Made by a program: the position numbers and the translations under genes. From assembly GCA_016784825.1 (NCBI GenBank), contig JADHTT010000004.1:1-16346 (forward strand): DNA of 16,346 nt. Reading direction: 5' to 3'. The notes below the pieces were generated by a model. That model was not told the origin of the DNA. It did no database searches and was given only the letters and a program-made list of their open reading frames with translations. Each line of letters begins with the position of its first letter. Within the stretch, counting starts at the first letter, position 1. The DNA is from Campylobacterales bacterium (lineage in GTDB: Bacteria > Campylobacterota > Campylobacteria > Campylobacterales > Arcobacteraceae). Positions 1 to 8,635 of this stretch are shown here, in pieces.

Positions 1-549
1 AAAGCACAAGGTCTAGATCCAAAAAAAGACTTCAAGCTTAAATATCTAGGATCTCCAATAGATGCTATGCAGATGTTGATTATGAGAAGAGTTGATCATG
101 CTTTATTAGCTGAGCCTGCTACATCTATGGCACTAAGAAAAACTCAATCTTATCCATTGAAACTTGTTGCTCCTGATTTATACAGAGGACCAGATCTTCA
201 AAAAGAATGGGGTGAAACATTTAAAGTTGAAGGTAAAATACCAGAAGCTGGAGTATCAGTAATTGGAGATGCTGTAGATAATAAATATCTTGTAAAAAGA
301 TTTAATGAAGAATATGCAAAATCTTTAGCGTGGTATAAAGCTAATCCAAAAGAAGCAGGAGAGATGGTATCGCAATATATCTCTATGCTAGACCCAGATG
401 CTGTTGCTGATTCTATTGACTATGTGATACTGGATATGGAAGATGCAAAAGATAGTCAAAAAAATTTAGAAGTTTTCTTTGAAGCATTAAAGAAAAATAA
501 TCCAAAATCAATTGGAGGAAAATTACCAGATGCTAAATTCTATTATTAA
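1..549 (+). CDS. ABC transporter substrate-binding protein, NitT/TauT (NMT1/SsuA-like) family, 3' part
   Basis: The reading frame is open from the first base of the window to a TAA at 547-549, giving the last 182 residues of a protein whose start and signal peptide lie upstream. The visible part looks like the second lobe and C-terminal helices of periplasmic solute-binding proteins of nitrate/sulfonate/taurine/thiamine-precursor importers: a segment 'LGSPIDAMQMLIMRRVDHALLAEPA' type (residue ~16 onward) in which the protein samples its own binding cleft, then a helical tail rich in 'W-Y-K-A-N-P-K-E-A'. The NitT/TauT-type permease and ATPase directly downstream support the assignment. In the family it would capture a small solute in the periplasm and deliver it to the permease. 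The ligand cannot be deduced. Its end contains the ribosome-binding site and start of the permease gene, so the two are probably translationally coupled. Confidence 0.85.
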   Translation, partial: KAQGLDPKKDFKLKYLGSPIDAMQMLIMRRVDHALLAEPATSMALRKTQSYPLKLVAPDLYRGPDLQKEWGETFKVEGKIPEAGVSVIGDAVDNKYLVKRFNEEYAKSLAWYKANPKEAGEMVSQYISMLDPDAVADSIDYVILDMEDAKDSQKNLEVFFEALKKNNPKSIGGKLPDAKFYY

Positions 550-1315
550 AATTATCAAAGATTTTCCAGGATACTTATGGAGTGGTTGGGGTGCTATTGC
601 ATCTATACTGCTTTTTATAGCTTGTTGGGATATAGGAAATCAAGTATATGGAAATCTTGTATTACCATCACCTCTTGAGACATTTAAAACCCTATCTTTA
701 ATGCTTCAAGATGATATGGTATGGGAAGAGATAAACACTACAATATATAGGGCATCTGTAGGATTTGGAATATCGCTAGTCTTAGGCTCTGCTCTTGGAC
801 TACTAGCTGGATTCTTTGCAACTGCATCCATGATGAGTCGTCCAATTGTTACAATTTTAGTTGGTATGCCGCCAATTGCATGGATTGTATTAGCTATGAT
901 TTGGTTTGGTATGGGTGATGAGACTGTAGTATTTACGGTTGTTGTATCATCTTTTCCTATTATATTTGTAGGTGCATTACAAGGTGCTAGAACTTTAGAT
1001 GGTGATTTAAAACAGATGGCTGATAGTTTTAATTTCCCTTGGACTATGAAATTTGTAGATGTATATTTTCCTCATATTTTTTCTTATGTATTTCCTGCAT
1101 GGGTTAGTGGGCTTGGTATGGCTTGGAAAATAGTTGTAATGGCTGAACTTTTAGCAACATCAGATGGAATAGGGGCTTCACTTGCTGTAGCTCGTAGTCA
1201 ATTAGATACACCTACAGCACTAGCACTTGTGACTATTATGATTGGTTCCTTGATGTTCATAGAATATATAATATTAGAACCTATTAAAAGAGAGGTTGAA
1301 TTATGGAGAAATTAG
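530..1315 (+). CDS. ABC transporter permease, NitT/TauT (SsuC/TauC-like) family
   Basis: A 261-residue inner-membrane protein with about six hydrophobic segments (roughly residues 22-38, 75-97, 105-127, 133-153, 183-208, 230-250). The cytoplasmic coupling loop typical of binding-protein-dependent permeases is visible around residues 163-215, from 'MADSFNFPWTMKF' to 'AWKIVVMAELLATSDGIG', the latter being a hallmark of the nitrate/sulfonate/taurine family. I chose ATG 530 rather than the upstream in-frame TTG at 512, because the Shine-Dalgarno GGAGGA lies at 514-519, ten bases before ATG 530 and inside the longer version. The gene overlaps the substrate-binding protein gene by 20 bp and the ATPase gene by 13 bp, as expected for subunits of one importer. 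It forms the solute channel; the substrate is unknown. Confidence 0.9.
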   Translation: MLNSIIKIIKDFPGYLWSGWGAIASILLFIACWDIGNQVYGNLVLPSPLETFKTLSLMLQDDMVWEEINTTIYRASVGFGISLVLGSALGLLAGFFATASMMSRPIVTILVGMPPIAWIVLAMIWFGMGDETVVFTVVVSSFPIIFVGALQGARTLDGDLKQMADSFNFPWTMKFVDVYFPHIFSYVFPAWVSGLGMAWKIVVMAELLATSDGIGASLAVARSQLDTPTALALVTIMIGSLMFIEYIILEPIKREVELWRN

Positions 1316-2049
1316 TATCTGAAAATCTAAATCATCATTTTGGTTTTACCCAGATTCTAAAAAATATCAATTTTACTTTAGAAAAAGGTCAAGTGCTTTC
1401 TATAGTTGGACCATCAGGTGGTGGAAAGACTACACTTATGCATCTATGTGCTGATCTTCTTGATGTGCAAGAGGGTAGTGTAATCAATAGCTTTGTATCA
1501 TCATCTTTTGCATTTCAAGATGCAAGACTACTTCCTTGGAAAAATGTAATAGATAATATCTCAATAGGTTTAATTGCAAAAGGTTGGAAAAAAAATCTAG
1601 CTGATCAGAAATCAAGAGAGATTGCTCTTAAATTTGGACTAGAAGATGAAGATTTTGATAAATTCCCAAAAGACTTAAGTGGTGGAATGAAACAGAGAGT
1701 AAGTTTTGCCAGAGCATTGGTTGTTAATCCATCATTATTATTTTTAGATGAACCATTTTCAGCACTTGATATTGGACTGAAAAAAGAGCTACAAACGCAT
1801 CTAATAGAGATGGTAAAAGATAAAAATTTGAGTATATTATTTATTACACATGATATTATGGAAGCTATTAGATTAAGTGATAAGATCCTTTTACTTGAAG
1901 CAGATCCAGGACATATAGTTAAAGAGTTTGATTATAATTTACCTCAAGAAAAAAGAGATGATAAATTTGTCTATGAAGAAACTGCAAAAATACTTCAAGA
2001 TGAAGTAATTATAAATACTTTCGAATTAAATTCATTGGAGTTAAAATAA
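1303..2049 (+). CDS. ABC transporter ATP-binding protein, NitT/TauT (SsuB/TauB-like) family
   Basis: A 248-residue ABC ATPase with all core motifs. Walker A is GPSGGGKT (36-43), the Q-loop sits in 'FQDARLLPW' (71-79), the signature is LSGGMKQR (125-132), Walker B is LLFLDE (145-150), the D-loop is SALD (153-156) and the switch histidine is in 'ITHD' (H183). The 'FQ....LLPW' Q-loop context is characteristic of nitrate/sulfonate/taurine importers. It would hydrolyse ATP on the cytoplasmic face to drive uptake through the permease encoded just upstream, whose gene it overlaps by 13 bp. Its TAA overlaps the ATG of the following nnrS-like gene by one base, so all four genes appear to be one transcriptional and translational unit. 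Family assignment is firm; the specific substrate is not known. Confidence 0.93.
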   Translation: MEKLVSENLNHHFGFTQILKNINFTLEKGQVLSIVGPSGGGKTTLMHLCADLLDVQEGSVINSFVSSSFAFQDARLLPWKNVIDNISIGLIAKGWKKNLADQKSREIALKFGLEDEDFDKFPKDLSGGMKQRVSFARALVVNPSLLFLDEPFSALDIGLKKELQTHLIEMVKDKNLSILFITHDIMEAIRLSDKILLLEADPGHIVKEFDYNLPQEKRDDKFVYEETAKILQDEVIINTFELNSLELK

Positions 2050-3302
2050 TGTCAAATAAACAAAATGAACAAGAACAGAAATTACATGCAACAAACCATT
2101 ATGCTTATTATCCAGATGAGAAAAATATACCACCATATTTAGCTTATGGATTTAGACCTATATTTTTAATGCTAGCACCATATATGCTAATCTCTATGAT
2201 TTTATGGGGACTGGTATGGAGTGGGGTAGTTTCAATTCCTTTTATGAATGATATACTTACATGGCATATTTATGAGATGTTGTTTGGGATTTTAACAGCT
2301 GGAGTGATGGCATTTTTAACTACAGGTTTGCCTGAACTTTTTCCTGGAATGGTTCCATTTGTAGGTAAAAAATTAAAGTTTATTATGATTTTATGGATAT
2401 TAGGTCGTATTTCATTTTGGACTATTGACATTACAGGTGTTTGGTTAACTGCTATTTTAAATGTATCTATGATGATTTGGCTTATATGGTTTGCAAAAGA
2501 TGTTGTATTGGATCCATTACAAAGACATGCAAGTTTAGGGTATGCGCTAGTAACAATTTTAGCAATTGAAGTTTGGTTTTTTGCCTCACAATTGGGATAT
2601 GCCTCAACAGATGTCATGAGTATTTTAAAAGTAGCACTAGGAGCTATTATCGTATTAGTGTTATTAGCTTTAAGAAGAGTAAATATGGAAGCTGTTAATG
2701 AACTCATGGAAGATAAGGGTATTGATGATATTTATATTTCACGACCACCATTGACAAACTTAGCAGTATTTTGTGTATCGGTTTTTACTACTGTAGAATT
2801 CTTATACCCAACAAATACAGCACTAGGATGGATAGGATTAGCTACAGGAGCTTCAATACTAGCTGTGACAGCAGATTATAAATTGGAAAATAAATTTATT
2901 TTGAATTTAGGATTTGTAATTTATCTTGCACTTATTCCCGTAATGCTTAGTCTTGGATATGCACTAATGGGTTGGGATATTTTAAATAATGATATAAATG
3001 GCCTTAATCATTTTAGACACTTTATTACAAGTGGTGGATTAGGATTGGCTTATATAGTTATTATGATGATTGTAGGTTGGATTCATACAGGAAGACATCT
3101 AACGGTAAATATATATACACATCTTATGATAATTTTAATTGTAATTGCAACTTTAATGAGATCTTTAATACCATTTTTCGAAACTTATTCACAAGAACTT
3201 TATCTATGGTCAGCTATAACATGGGCAATACCATTTGCATTGTATATGAAAGTATTCTATGGCTTTTTGTTAGCACCTAGAGCTGATGGTATTAAGGGGT
3301 AA
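2049..3302 (+). CDS. NnrS family 12-TM membrane protein
   Basis: A 417-residue integral membrane protein with about twelve hydrophobic segments (approximately 38-61, 69-92, 108-128, 130-152, 161-183, 188-209, 233-254, 257-276, 282-308, 325-345, 352-376, 384-409). NnrS hallmarks are 'YGFRPIFL' (33-40), 'TWHIYEMLFG' (71-80) and a histidine-rich region 'HFRHF..SGG' followed by 'WIHTGRHL' (321-351). Candidate metal or haem ligands are H73, H321, H324, H346, H350 and H358. NnrS proteins are haem- and copper-containing membrane proteins associated with denitrification and nitric oxide tolerance; the molecular function is unsettled. The ATG overlaps the ATPase stop (TAATG) and has GGAG at 2037-2040. 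Being last in an ABC importer operon suggests a shared pathway, which is inference. The 3' end overlaps the convergent mreC by 11 bp. Confidence 0.85.
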   Translation: MSNKQNEQEQKLHATNHYAYYPDEKNIPPYLAYGFRPIFLMLAPYMLISMILWGLVWSGVVSIPFMNDILTWHIYEMLFGILTAGVMAFLTTGLPELFPGMVPFVGKKLKFIMILWILGRISFWTIDITGVWLTAILNVSMMIWLIWFAKDVVLDPLQRHASLGYALVTILAIEVWFFASQLGYASTDVMSILKVALGAIIVLVLLALRRVNMEAVNELMEDKGIDDIYISRPPLTNLAVFCVSVFTTVEFLYPTNTALGWIGLATGASILAVTADYKLENKFILNLGFVIYLALIPVMLSLGYALMGWDILNNDINGLNHFRHFITSGGLGLAYIVIMMIVGWIHTGRHLTVNIYTHLMIILIVIATLMRSLIPFFETYSQELYLWSAITWAIPFALYMKVFYGFLLAPRADGIKG

Positions 3303-4059
3303 TTGATTTGGTGGTGTGTATATAGTAATATTTTTGTATAGATGCACCACTATAAGGGATAACAATCGCCTCTTGATGGTTTCTCTTTTGGTTTATCTCT
3401 ATGACTCGACCAACTTTTAACCCCTCAAAAAATATATTATCCAGCCCATTTGTAATCACTTCATCTCCAATATGTATATCGTGCCATATTGGTATATATT
3501 TTACAACTATATTTGGGCTATTAATTATCCCATGTGTTATTCCTGGTGCTCTACTGTTGCCAATAAATACCCCATAGTTGCAGTTTATATTTTGATTTAG
3601 TAATGCTAGTGGTTTTCCATTTTCCAGTTTTACAATACCAGCTACGGTATCATTTGATATTAGGCCTTCTACTTCATTGGATGATTTATTAAGATCAATC
3701 CAAACTTGTGTATAATCAGATATATTTTTAAGATAAAGTACCCTTGTTGTTTTTATATTGTTCTTATTGATTATAGTATCATTAAAATTATTTAGATTCT
3801 TTAATTCATTTTCTAGTTTAGTCAATGGTACGGAGTTCATTTTTGATACTAAAATCTGCTTTTGGAGTTTTTCTATTCTTTTAGCTTGATCAAAATGTTG
3901 TGTGTATATTTTTTCGAAGGCAATTAATTTTTGCATATAGTAAATCTGAATATTGTAATTAATATCCAGAATTCTATTTTTTATATCTTTTTGAATATCA
4001 AATATATATGATACTGAAAATAGAATTATAAAAAATAGAAGGAAAGTTTTCTTAGGCAT
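3292..4059 (-). CDS. mreC: Rod shape-determining protein MreC
   Basis: A 255-residue bitopic membrane protein. It has a short cytoplasmic start and one N-terminal transmembrane helix (about residues 4-20). A charged helical stretch (about 25-95) is compatible with the MreC dimerisation coiled coil, and a beta-rich periplasmic domain follows, with glycine turns such as 'VEGLISNDTVAGIVKL' and 'HIGDEVITNGLDNIFFEGL'. The length is close to other campylobacterial MreC proteins and shorter than in E. coli. MreC links cytoplasmic MreB filaments to the periplasmic peptidoglycan elongation machinery. Its ATG overlaps the mreB coding region by 8 bp, so the pair is probably translationally coupled. No mreD or rodA is seen next to it: mreC is the last gene of this minus-strand cluster. 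The C-terminus overlaps nnrS tail to tail. Confidence 0.88.
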   Translation of the reverse strand: MPKKTFLLFFIILFSVSYIFDIQKDIKNRILDINYNIQIYYMQKLIAFEKIYTQHFDQAKRIEKLQKQILVSKMNSVPLTKLENELKNLNNFNDTIINKNNIKTTRVLYLKNISDYTQVWIDLNKSSNEVEGLISNDTVAGIVKLENGKPLALLNQNINCNYGVFIGNSRAPGITHGIINSPNIVVKYIPIWHDIHIGDEVITNGLDNIFFEGLKVGRVIEINQKRNHQEAIVIPYSGASIQKYYYIHTTKSITP

Positions 4060-5083
4060 TAGAAATAAGTTTTAATAGCCTTTCATCATCTAATACATTT
4101 GCCGTTCCATATGCAACGGCAAGTAATGGTTCATCTGCAACCTTAACTGGTAATTTTACTAGATCATGAAGATATGCAGCTAATCCATCTATTAGTGCTC
4201 CACCACCTGTTAGGACAATACCATTATCTACAACATCACCTGCTAAATCAGGTGGCATCTCTTCTAGTACATTTCTAACTGCAGTTGCTATCTCTTTTAG
4301 AGGTTCTTTTAGTGCTTCTTGAATATCATTTGATGTGATTTCAATAGTAGAAAGTAAACCAGATGCATCTCTACCTTTTACAGTCATTGTTTTTGGGTTT
4401 TTAGATGAAATAGCAGTACCAATAGTAAGTTTAATAGTTTCAGCTGTTCTCTCTCCAATATATAAATTAGAGTTTTGTCTTACATAGTCTATAATTGCTC
4501 TATCAAATCTATCACCAGCAACTTTTACAGATTTACTTAATACAAGTCCACCTAATGATGTAACTCCTATTTCTGTAGTACCACCACCTATATCAACTAC
4601 TACATAACCTTCTGGTTCATCCACAGGAATTCCAGCTCCAATAGCAGCTGCCATTGGCTCTTCTACTAAGAATACTTCTCTTGCACCTGCACTAATAGCA
4701 GATTCTTTTACAGCTTTTCTTTCAACTTGAGTAATACCATGAGGTATACATATAATAATTCTAGGTCTTAAAAAAGTTTTTCTATTATGAGCTTTTTCAA
4801 TGAAGTATCTAATCATTCTTTCTGTCATCTCAAAGTCTGCAATAACACCATCTCTCATTGGTCTAACAGCTTCTATATTCATAGGTGTCTTACCAATCAT
4901 ATTTTTTGCTTCATTACCAACTGCAAGTATTTTATCACTACCACTTCTACTATGTTGAATAGCTACTACTGAAGGTTCATTGATTATGATACCTTTTCCT
5001 CTTGTTGATACTAATGTATTAGCTGTCCCTAAATCGATTGCCATATCATTTGAAAACATACCTATAAATTTATCTAAAAACAT
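4052..5083 (-). CDS. mreB: Rod shape-determining actin homologue MreB
   Basis: A 343-residue actin-fold ATPase of normal MreB length. Nucleotide-binding motifs are phosphate-1 'DLGTANTLV' (17-25), the 'EEPMAAAIGAG' connect region with candidate catalytic E142, phosphate-2 'DIGGGTTEIGV' (164-174), and the adenosine motif 'TGGGALIDGL' near the C-terminus. MreB polymerises under the inner membrane and positions the lateral wall-synthesis complex in rod-shaped or helical cells. The hydrophobic N-terminus 'MFLDKFIGMF' could act as a membrane-targeting amphipathic helix, as in other Gram-negative MreB proteins. An AAGGA ribosome-binding site precedes the ATG in the 10-bp gap after clpX. The gene overlaps mreC by 8 bp. 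The clpX-mreB-mreC order matches that known in Campylobacter and Helicobacter. Confidence 0.97.
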   Translation of the reverse strand: MFLDKFIGMFSNDMAIDLGTANTLVSTRGKGIIINEPSVVAIQHSRSGSDKILAVGNEAKNMIGKTPMNIEAVRPMRDGVIADFEMTERMIRYFIEKAHNRKTFLRPRIIICIPHGITQVERKAVKESAISAGAREVFLVEEPMAAAIGAGIPVDEPEGYVVVDIGGGTTEIGVTSLGGLVLSKSVKVAGDRFDRAIIDYVRQNSNLYIGERTAETIKLTIGTAISSKNPKTMTVKGRDASGLLSTIEITSNDIQEALKEPLKEIATAVRNVLEEMPPDLAGDVVDNGIVLTGGGALIDGLAAYLHDLVKLPVKVADEPLLAVAYGTANVLDDERLLKLISNA

Positions 5084-5093
5084 TATTTTTCCT

Positions 5094-6320
5094 TTAAGCT
5101 ATTTGCTTTTTGTCTTTGCTAGTGTCTTTTGCTACTATATCTTTAGTAATTTTGATTGTTTGACCATTTAAGTCAGGTAGCTCAAACATAATATCAAGCA
5201 TAACTTCCTCTAGTATAGACCTTAATCCTCTTGCCCCTGTTTTTCTATTGATTGCTTTTCTAGCTATCTCTTTTAGTGCATCTGTATCAAATTCTAACTC
5301 TACATCATCCATTTTAAATAGTTTTTGATATTGCTTAGTTAGTGCATTTTTTGGTTGAGTTAGAATATGTACCATATCATCTTCTGTGATCTCTTTTAAA
5401 GTTGCTATCATATGTAATCTACCAATTAACTCTGGAATAAGTCCATATTTAGTTAAATCATCTGGTTCTACTAATGATAGAATATTTTCTTCATCTTTTT
5501 TTGTCACTTTTATTTGATTGAACCCAAGTACATTACCACCTTGTCTTTTAGCAATAATATCTTCCATTCCATCAAATGCACCACCACAAATAAATAATAT
5601 ATTTGTAGTATCAACAGAAATAGCCTCCTGTCCTGGATGTTTTCTTCCACCTTTTGGTGGAACGTTTACACTGCTTCCTTCTATGATTTTCAGCATAGCT
5701 TGCTGAACACCTTCTCCAGATACATCTCTAGTGATTGATCTATTTTCTCCCATACGAGCAACCTTATCAATCTCATCTATAAAGATAATACCTTGCTGAG
5801 CTTTATCTACATCACCATCGGCTGCTTGCAATAATCTTGTAATTACATTTTCAACATCATCACCAACATAACCAGCTTCAGTTAAGCTCGTAGCATCTGC
5901 AATGGCCAAAGGAACATCAAGATGTTTTGCAATAGTTTGAGCAAGTAGTGTTTTACCGCTTCCTGTAGGTCCTATTAAAAGTACATTTGATTTTGCTAAT
6001 ACAGTTTCATCATCTTCAATATGTTTAAAAATTCTTTTGTAGTGATTATACACTGCTACACTTAAAACTTTTTTTGCCTCATCTTGTCCTACAATATATT
6101 GATCAAGAATTGTTTTTAGTTCTTTTGGTGTAAATAGTTGTTGAGTCTTAGTCTCTGTTGTTTCTAACTCTATGTTTTCTTTCGTTTGGTGCCCAGAAAT
6201 AATATCATATGCAGATTTTGCACATGATTTACATATTGTAGCATTATCTCCAGATATTACAGGATTCTCTATATTATCTTCTACTCCACAAAAATCACAG
6301 ATTAATTTATTTTCGCTCAA
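5094..6320 (-). CDS. clpX: ATP-dependent Clp protease ATP-binding subunit ClpX
   Basis: A 408-residue AAA+ unfoldase. The N-terminal zinc-binding domain has C8/C11 and C30/C33. The AAA+ core has Walker A GPTGSGKT (117-124), the GYVG pore loop (150-153), Walker B IIFIDE (178-183), the RKH loop (226-228), an LGF-type ClpP-docking loop (265-267), an arginine-finger candidate R301 in 'LIGRL', and sensor II 'GAR' (362-364). ClpX recognises and unfolds tagged proteins and threads them into ClpP, which is not encoded here. The start codon is TTG at 6318-6320, not ATG. It is supported by a GAGGA ribosome-binding site at 6328-6332 with 7-base spacing, and by the conserved first zinc-finger cysteines just after it. 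The gene overlaps the end of lpxA by 14 bp. Confidence 0.97.
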   Translation of the reverse strand: MSENKLICDFCGVEDNIENPVISGDNATICKSCAKSAYDIISGHQTKENIELETTETKTQQLFTPKELKTILDQYIVGQDEAKKVLSVAVYNHYKRIFKHIEDDETVLAKSNVLLIGPTGSGKTLLAQTIAKHLDVPLAIADATSLTEAGYVGDDVENVITRLLQAADGDVDKAQQGIIFIDEIDKVARMGENRSITRDVSGEGVQQAMLKIIEGSSVNVPPKGGRKHPGQEAISVDTTNILFICGGAFDGMEDIIAKRQGGNVLGFNQIKVTKKDEENILSLVEPDDLTKYGLIPELIGRLHMIATLKEITEDDMVHILTQPKNALTKQYQKLFKMDDVELEFDTDALKEIARKAINRKTGARGLRSILEEVMLDIMFELPDLNGQTIKITKDIVAKDTSKDKKQIA

Positions 6321-7086
6321 ATGGTATTCCTCTTTTTGTATCTAGTACAAATTGTGCTAGATTTTTCACAAATTTATTTTTATTTATTTTTAATAGCTCT
6401 TCAGATGATTGAGCTATTGGATTTCCTGAGTCAAATATAGCTTTATATGCTTTTTTTATTGCATCTATATCAGACCTTTCAAAATGTCTTCTTAGTCCAT
6501 TAATATTTAGGCTTCTTAAAACTGCACGGTTCCCTTCACAAATACAATATGGAGGGATATCTTGAACTACAATAGATCCTCCACCAACCATTGCATATTC
6601 ACCTATTTTACTAAACTGATGAATAGCACTCATTCCACCAATTACACAGTTACTTGAAATTTCAGCATGTCCTGCAATTGCACAAGAATTTGCTACAACA
6701 ATATTATCTTTTAAAATACAATCATGACCAATATGTACATGACCCATGATTAAACTACCATTACCAAGTATAGTTTTGTAACCACCACCAGCAGTACCTG
6801 TATTAATTAAAGTATGTTCTCTAATAGTATTTGTATCACCAATAATAAGTTCAGTTTCTTCCCCATCAAACTTAAGATCTTGAGGTATAGTACCTAAAAC
6901 TGAATGTGGAAAAATTCTATTGTTTTTACCTATAGTTGTTTTACCAGTAATAACACAATGGCTTTGAACTACTGTACCACTTCCAATAGTTACTTGTGGC
7001 CCAATAATACAAAATGCTCCAATAATTACATCAGTAGCTAGTTGTGCTCCATCTTCAACTATGGCTGTTGGATGAATTGTGGCCAT
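6307..7086 (-). CDS. lpxA: UDP-N-acetylglucosamine acyltransferase LpxA
   Basis: A 259-residue left-handed beta-helix acyltransferase. Imperfect hexapeptide repeats ([I/V]-x4-G type) run from about residue 3 to 185, followed by a helical C-terminal tail. The motif 'GHVHIGHDC' (115-123) contains H121, which corresponds to the catalytic base H125 of E. coli LpxA. '[10 protein letters not shown]' and 'VVQDIPPY' are also typical. The enzyme carries out the first committed step of lipid A synthesis, transferring a 3-hydroxyacyl chain from acyl carrier protein to UDP-GlcNAc, or to its 3-amino analogue in some campylobacters. A glycine occurs at the hydrocarbon-ruler region (about residue 169), where glycine in E. 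coli is linked to C14 acyl choice; that comparison is inference. The ATG abuts the fabZ stop with no gap, and the end overlaps clpX by 14 bp. Confidence 0.97.
   Translation of the reverse strand: MATIHPTAIVEDGAQLATDVIIGAFCIIGPQVTIGSGTVVQSHCVITGKTTIGKNNRIFPHSVLGTIPQDLKFDGEETELIIGDTNTIREHTLINTGTAGGGYKTILGNGSLIMGHVHIGHDCILKDNIVVANSCAIAGHAEISSNCVIGGMSAIHQFSKIGEYAMVGGGSIVVQDIPPYCICEGNRAVLRSLNINGLRRHFERSDIDAIKKAYKAIFDSGNPIAQSSEELLKINKNKFVKNLAQFVLDTKRGIPFERK
6328..6332 (-). promoter_or_regulatory. Ribosome-binding site deciding the TTG start of clpX
   Basis: On the minus strand the motif GAGGA lies seven bases upstream of the TTG at 6320-6318, inside the last codons of lpxA. There is no in-frame ATG between this motif and the zinc-finger cysteines, so the motif identifies TTG as the likely initiator. 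The location ties clpX translation to ribosomes finishing lpxA. Confidence 0.7.
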
Positions 7087-7530
7087 TTATTTATCTACAA
7101 CCATTGCTTTAAGCTCTGCTTCACTAGCAAGCTCATCATCTATATAAGCTTTACCATCTAATACAATTAGATTTTTTCGAAGTTTTTTCACTGTAATTCT
7201 ATATTCTAACTTATCACCTGGTTTAACTGGTGTTCTAAATTTTGCACCATCTATACTCATAAAATATATTACTTTTTGTTGAATCTCTTCTTCTGAAAGA
7301 CCTGCACTTTTTAATGCAAGTATACCACCAGCTTGTGCCATACCTTCAAGTATCATTACCCCTGGATAGATTGGATGACCTGGGAAATGTCCTTGAAATA
7401 CAGGTTCACTAATTGATACATTTTTATATGCGATAATTTCTTCACCTTCTGTCATGCTAGTCACTTTATCAACAAGCAAGAAAGGGTACCTATGTGGAAG
7501 TATTTTTTGAATTTCTACTACATCTAACAT
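7087..7530 (-). CDS. fabZ: (3R)-hydroxyacyl-ACP dehydratase FabZ
   Basis: A 147-residue single hot-dog-fold protein of standard FabZ length. The N-terminus has '[14 protein letters not shown]' (10-23). The catalytic segment '[20 protein letters not shown]' spans 47-66, giving candidate catalytic residues H48 and E62. The enzyme dehydrates 3-hydroxyacyl-ACP in fatty acid elongation. It competes with LpxA for the same hydroxyacyl-ACP pool, which gives a rationale for the directly adjacent fabZ-lpxA arrangement. A GAGG ribosome-binding site (7539-7542, minus strand) precedes the ATG. A 64-bp AT-rich gap separates it from lpxB, the only gap in this cluster large enough for an internal promoter. 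Confidence 0.97.
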   Translation of the reverse strand: MLDVVEIQKILPHRYPFLLVDKVTSMTEGEEIIAYKNVSISEPVFQGHFPGHPIYPGVMILEGMAQAGGILALKSAGLSEEEIQQKVIYFMSIDGAKFRTPVKPGDKLEYRITVKKLRKNLIVLDGKAYIDDELASEAELKAMVVDK

Positions 7531-7594
7531 TTTAAAATCCTCATTTATTATTTTAGTAGATTTTATCTATTTTTTGATTAAATTATGATTTTAT
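7531..7594 (-). promoter_or_regulatory. AT-rich lpxB-fabZ gap, possible internal promoter
   Basis: The 64 bases between lpxB and fabZ are almost entirely A and T. On the minus strand a TAAAAT hexamer at about 7560-7565 could serve as a -10 element, with a transcript start roughly 20 bases before the fabZ ATG. A second TAAAAT-like hexamer lies a little closer to fabZ. In Campylobacterota the housekeeping promoters depend mainly on the -10 element and AT-rich upstream DNA, so composition alone makes this suggestive and not conclusive. I see no GC-rich hairpin that would act as a terminator for lpxB. Confidence 0.3.
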
Positions 7595-8635
7595 TTAATT
7601 TATAATAAGTTTGGCAGCATTCCTAGAGCTCCCATGTTGTAGGTAATTTCGCAATAGTTTTGAATTTTCTAAAAACTTTTGTTGATCAATATTGTTATAC
7701 TCGTCCAAAAGATTATTTACTGTTACATCTTCTTGTACAAATTCTTTGTGTAAAGGTTCTAAGCCCATCTTGTCGAAGAATATATTTGCAAGACCGATAT
7801 ATTTAATCTTAACTAAATTTTTTGCTATAAAATAATCAAATGGTTTTGCAATATAGCTTAATACAAATGGTGTACCAATAAGTGCTGCCTCAAGCGTAGC
7901 AGTACCACTGCATATAAAAGCAAAATCAACTTCTTGAAGTGTTTTATGAGTATTTTTTGAGATTGTAAATTGTGATATGTCACCATATGTATTCGATATA
8001 TATTCATCATCAAAGTGAGGAGGAATTATTAAAATAGCTTCTTTGTTTACTTTGCTAGCCACTTTTGAAAATATAGGCATTAGTTTTTTAATTTCACCAC
8101 TTCTGCTACCTGGCATAAAAGCAACTTTATTATTATTTGATATAGACTCTTTAAATATATTTATTTCATCTATTAAAGGATGACCTACATATTGAATTTT
8201 TTCTTTATTTGTATAAAAATCTTTTTCAAATGGTATTATTGAAAGTAGTTTGTCGCATGCTTTTTCAATTTTTGGAATTCTTTTTTTCTTCCAAGCCCAA
8301 GCTTGAGGCAATATATAATATATTATCTCTTTGTTTGGATGTTTTTTCTTTATTTTTTGTGCAAGTGGAAGATTGAAGCCAGATGAATCCATAAGTAAAA
8401 CTTTGTCAGCTTTTTCACTTAAGGTAACCATTTCATTATTTAGTTTTAGAAAAAATGGCAACCTTTTAATTGCGTCTACAAATCCCATTACTGCTAAATC
8501 ACTTGTATCATAGTTTGGATTTCCAAGTGATTTATCAAAAATACCTATAAGTTCAGTATCTTTTGGGAGATATTTTAAAAGTTCTTTTAAATGTAAGTTT
8601 GATGAACTTTCAAGTGCGCATACAAGTAGCTTCAT
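7595..8635 (-). CDS. lpxB: Lipid-A-disaccharide synthase LpxB
   Basis: A 346-residue GT-B glycosyltransferase of family GT19, somewhat shorter than E. coli LpxB (382) and near the campylobacterial length. Recognisable blocks are 'VCALESSSNLHLKELL' (5-20), 'VMGFVDAIKRLPFF' (49-62), 'LLMDSSGFNLPLA' with D83 (80-92), 'YYILPQAWAWKKKRIPKIEK' (106-125), 'YVGHPLID' (149-156), 'FMPGSRSGEIKKLMPIF' (173-189) and the nucleotide-binding 'SGTATLEAALIGTPFV' (243-258). It condenses UDP-2,3-diacylglucosamine with lipid X to form the lipid A disaccharide at the inner face of the membrane. The first loop, 'ALESSSN', differs from the glycine-rich 'AGExSGD' of enterobacteria but matches the Helicobacter form. 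Its ATG overlaps the queH TGA by four bases (ATGA), indicating coupling. It adds a second lipid A gene to the fabZ-lpxA pair downstream. Confidence 0.96.
   Translation of the reverse strand: MKLLVCALESSSNLHLKELLKYLPKDTELIGIFDKSLGNPNYDTSDLAVMGFVDAIKRLPFFLKLNNEMVTLSEKADKVLLMDSSGFNLPLAQKIKKKHPNKEIIYYILPQAWAWKKKRIPKIEKACDKLLSIIPFEKDFYTNKEKIQYVGHPLIDEINIFKESISNNNKVAFMPGSRSGEIKKLMPIFSKVASKVNKEAILIIPPHFDDEYISNTYGDISQFTISKNTHKTLQEVDFAFICSGTATLEAALIGTPFVLSYIAKPFDYFIAKNLVKIKYIGLANIFFDKMGLEPLHKEFVQEDVTVNNLLDEYNNIDQQKFLENSKLLRNYLQHGSSRNAAKLIIN

Noticed and set aside
512..529. TTG start that would lengthen the ABC permease by six residues
   Set aside because: The extension covers the GGAGGA ribosome-binding site for ATG 530, and ATG is the stronger initiator.
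2270..2707. 145-residue open frame on the minus strand inside nnrS
   Set aside because: It lies wholly antisense to a well-supported membrane protein gene. Its composition is what the complement of hydrophobic codons gives, and it shows no motif or ribosome-binding site I would trust.
4787..5171. Two short plus-strand open frames opposite mreB and clpX
   Set aside because: Both are shadows of highly conserved minus-strand genes.
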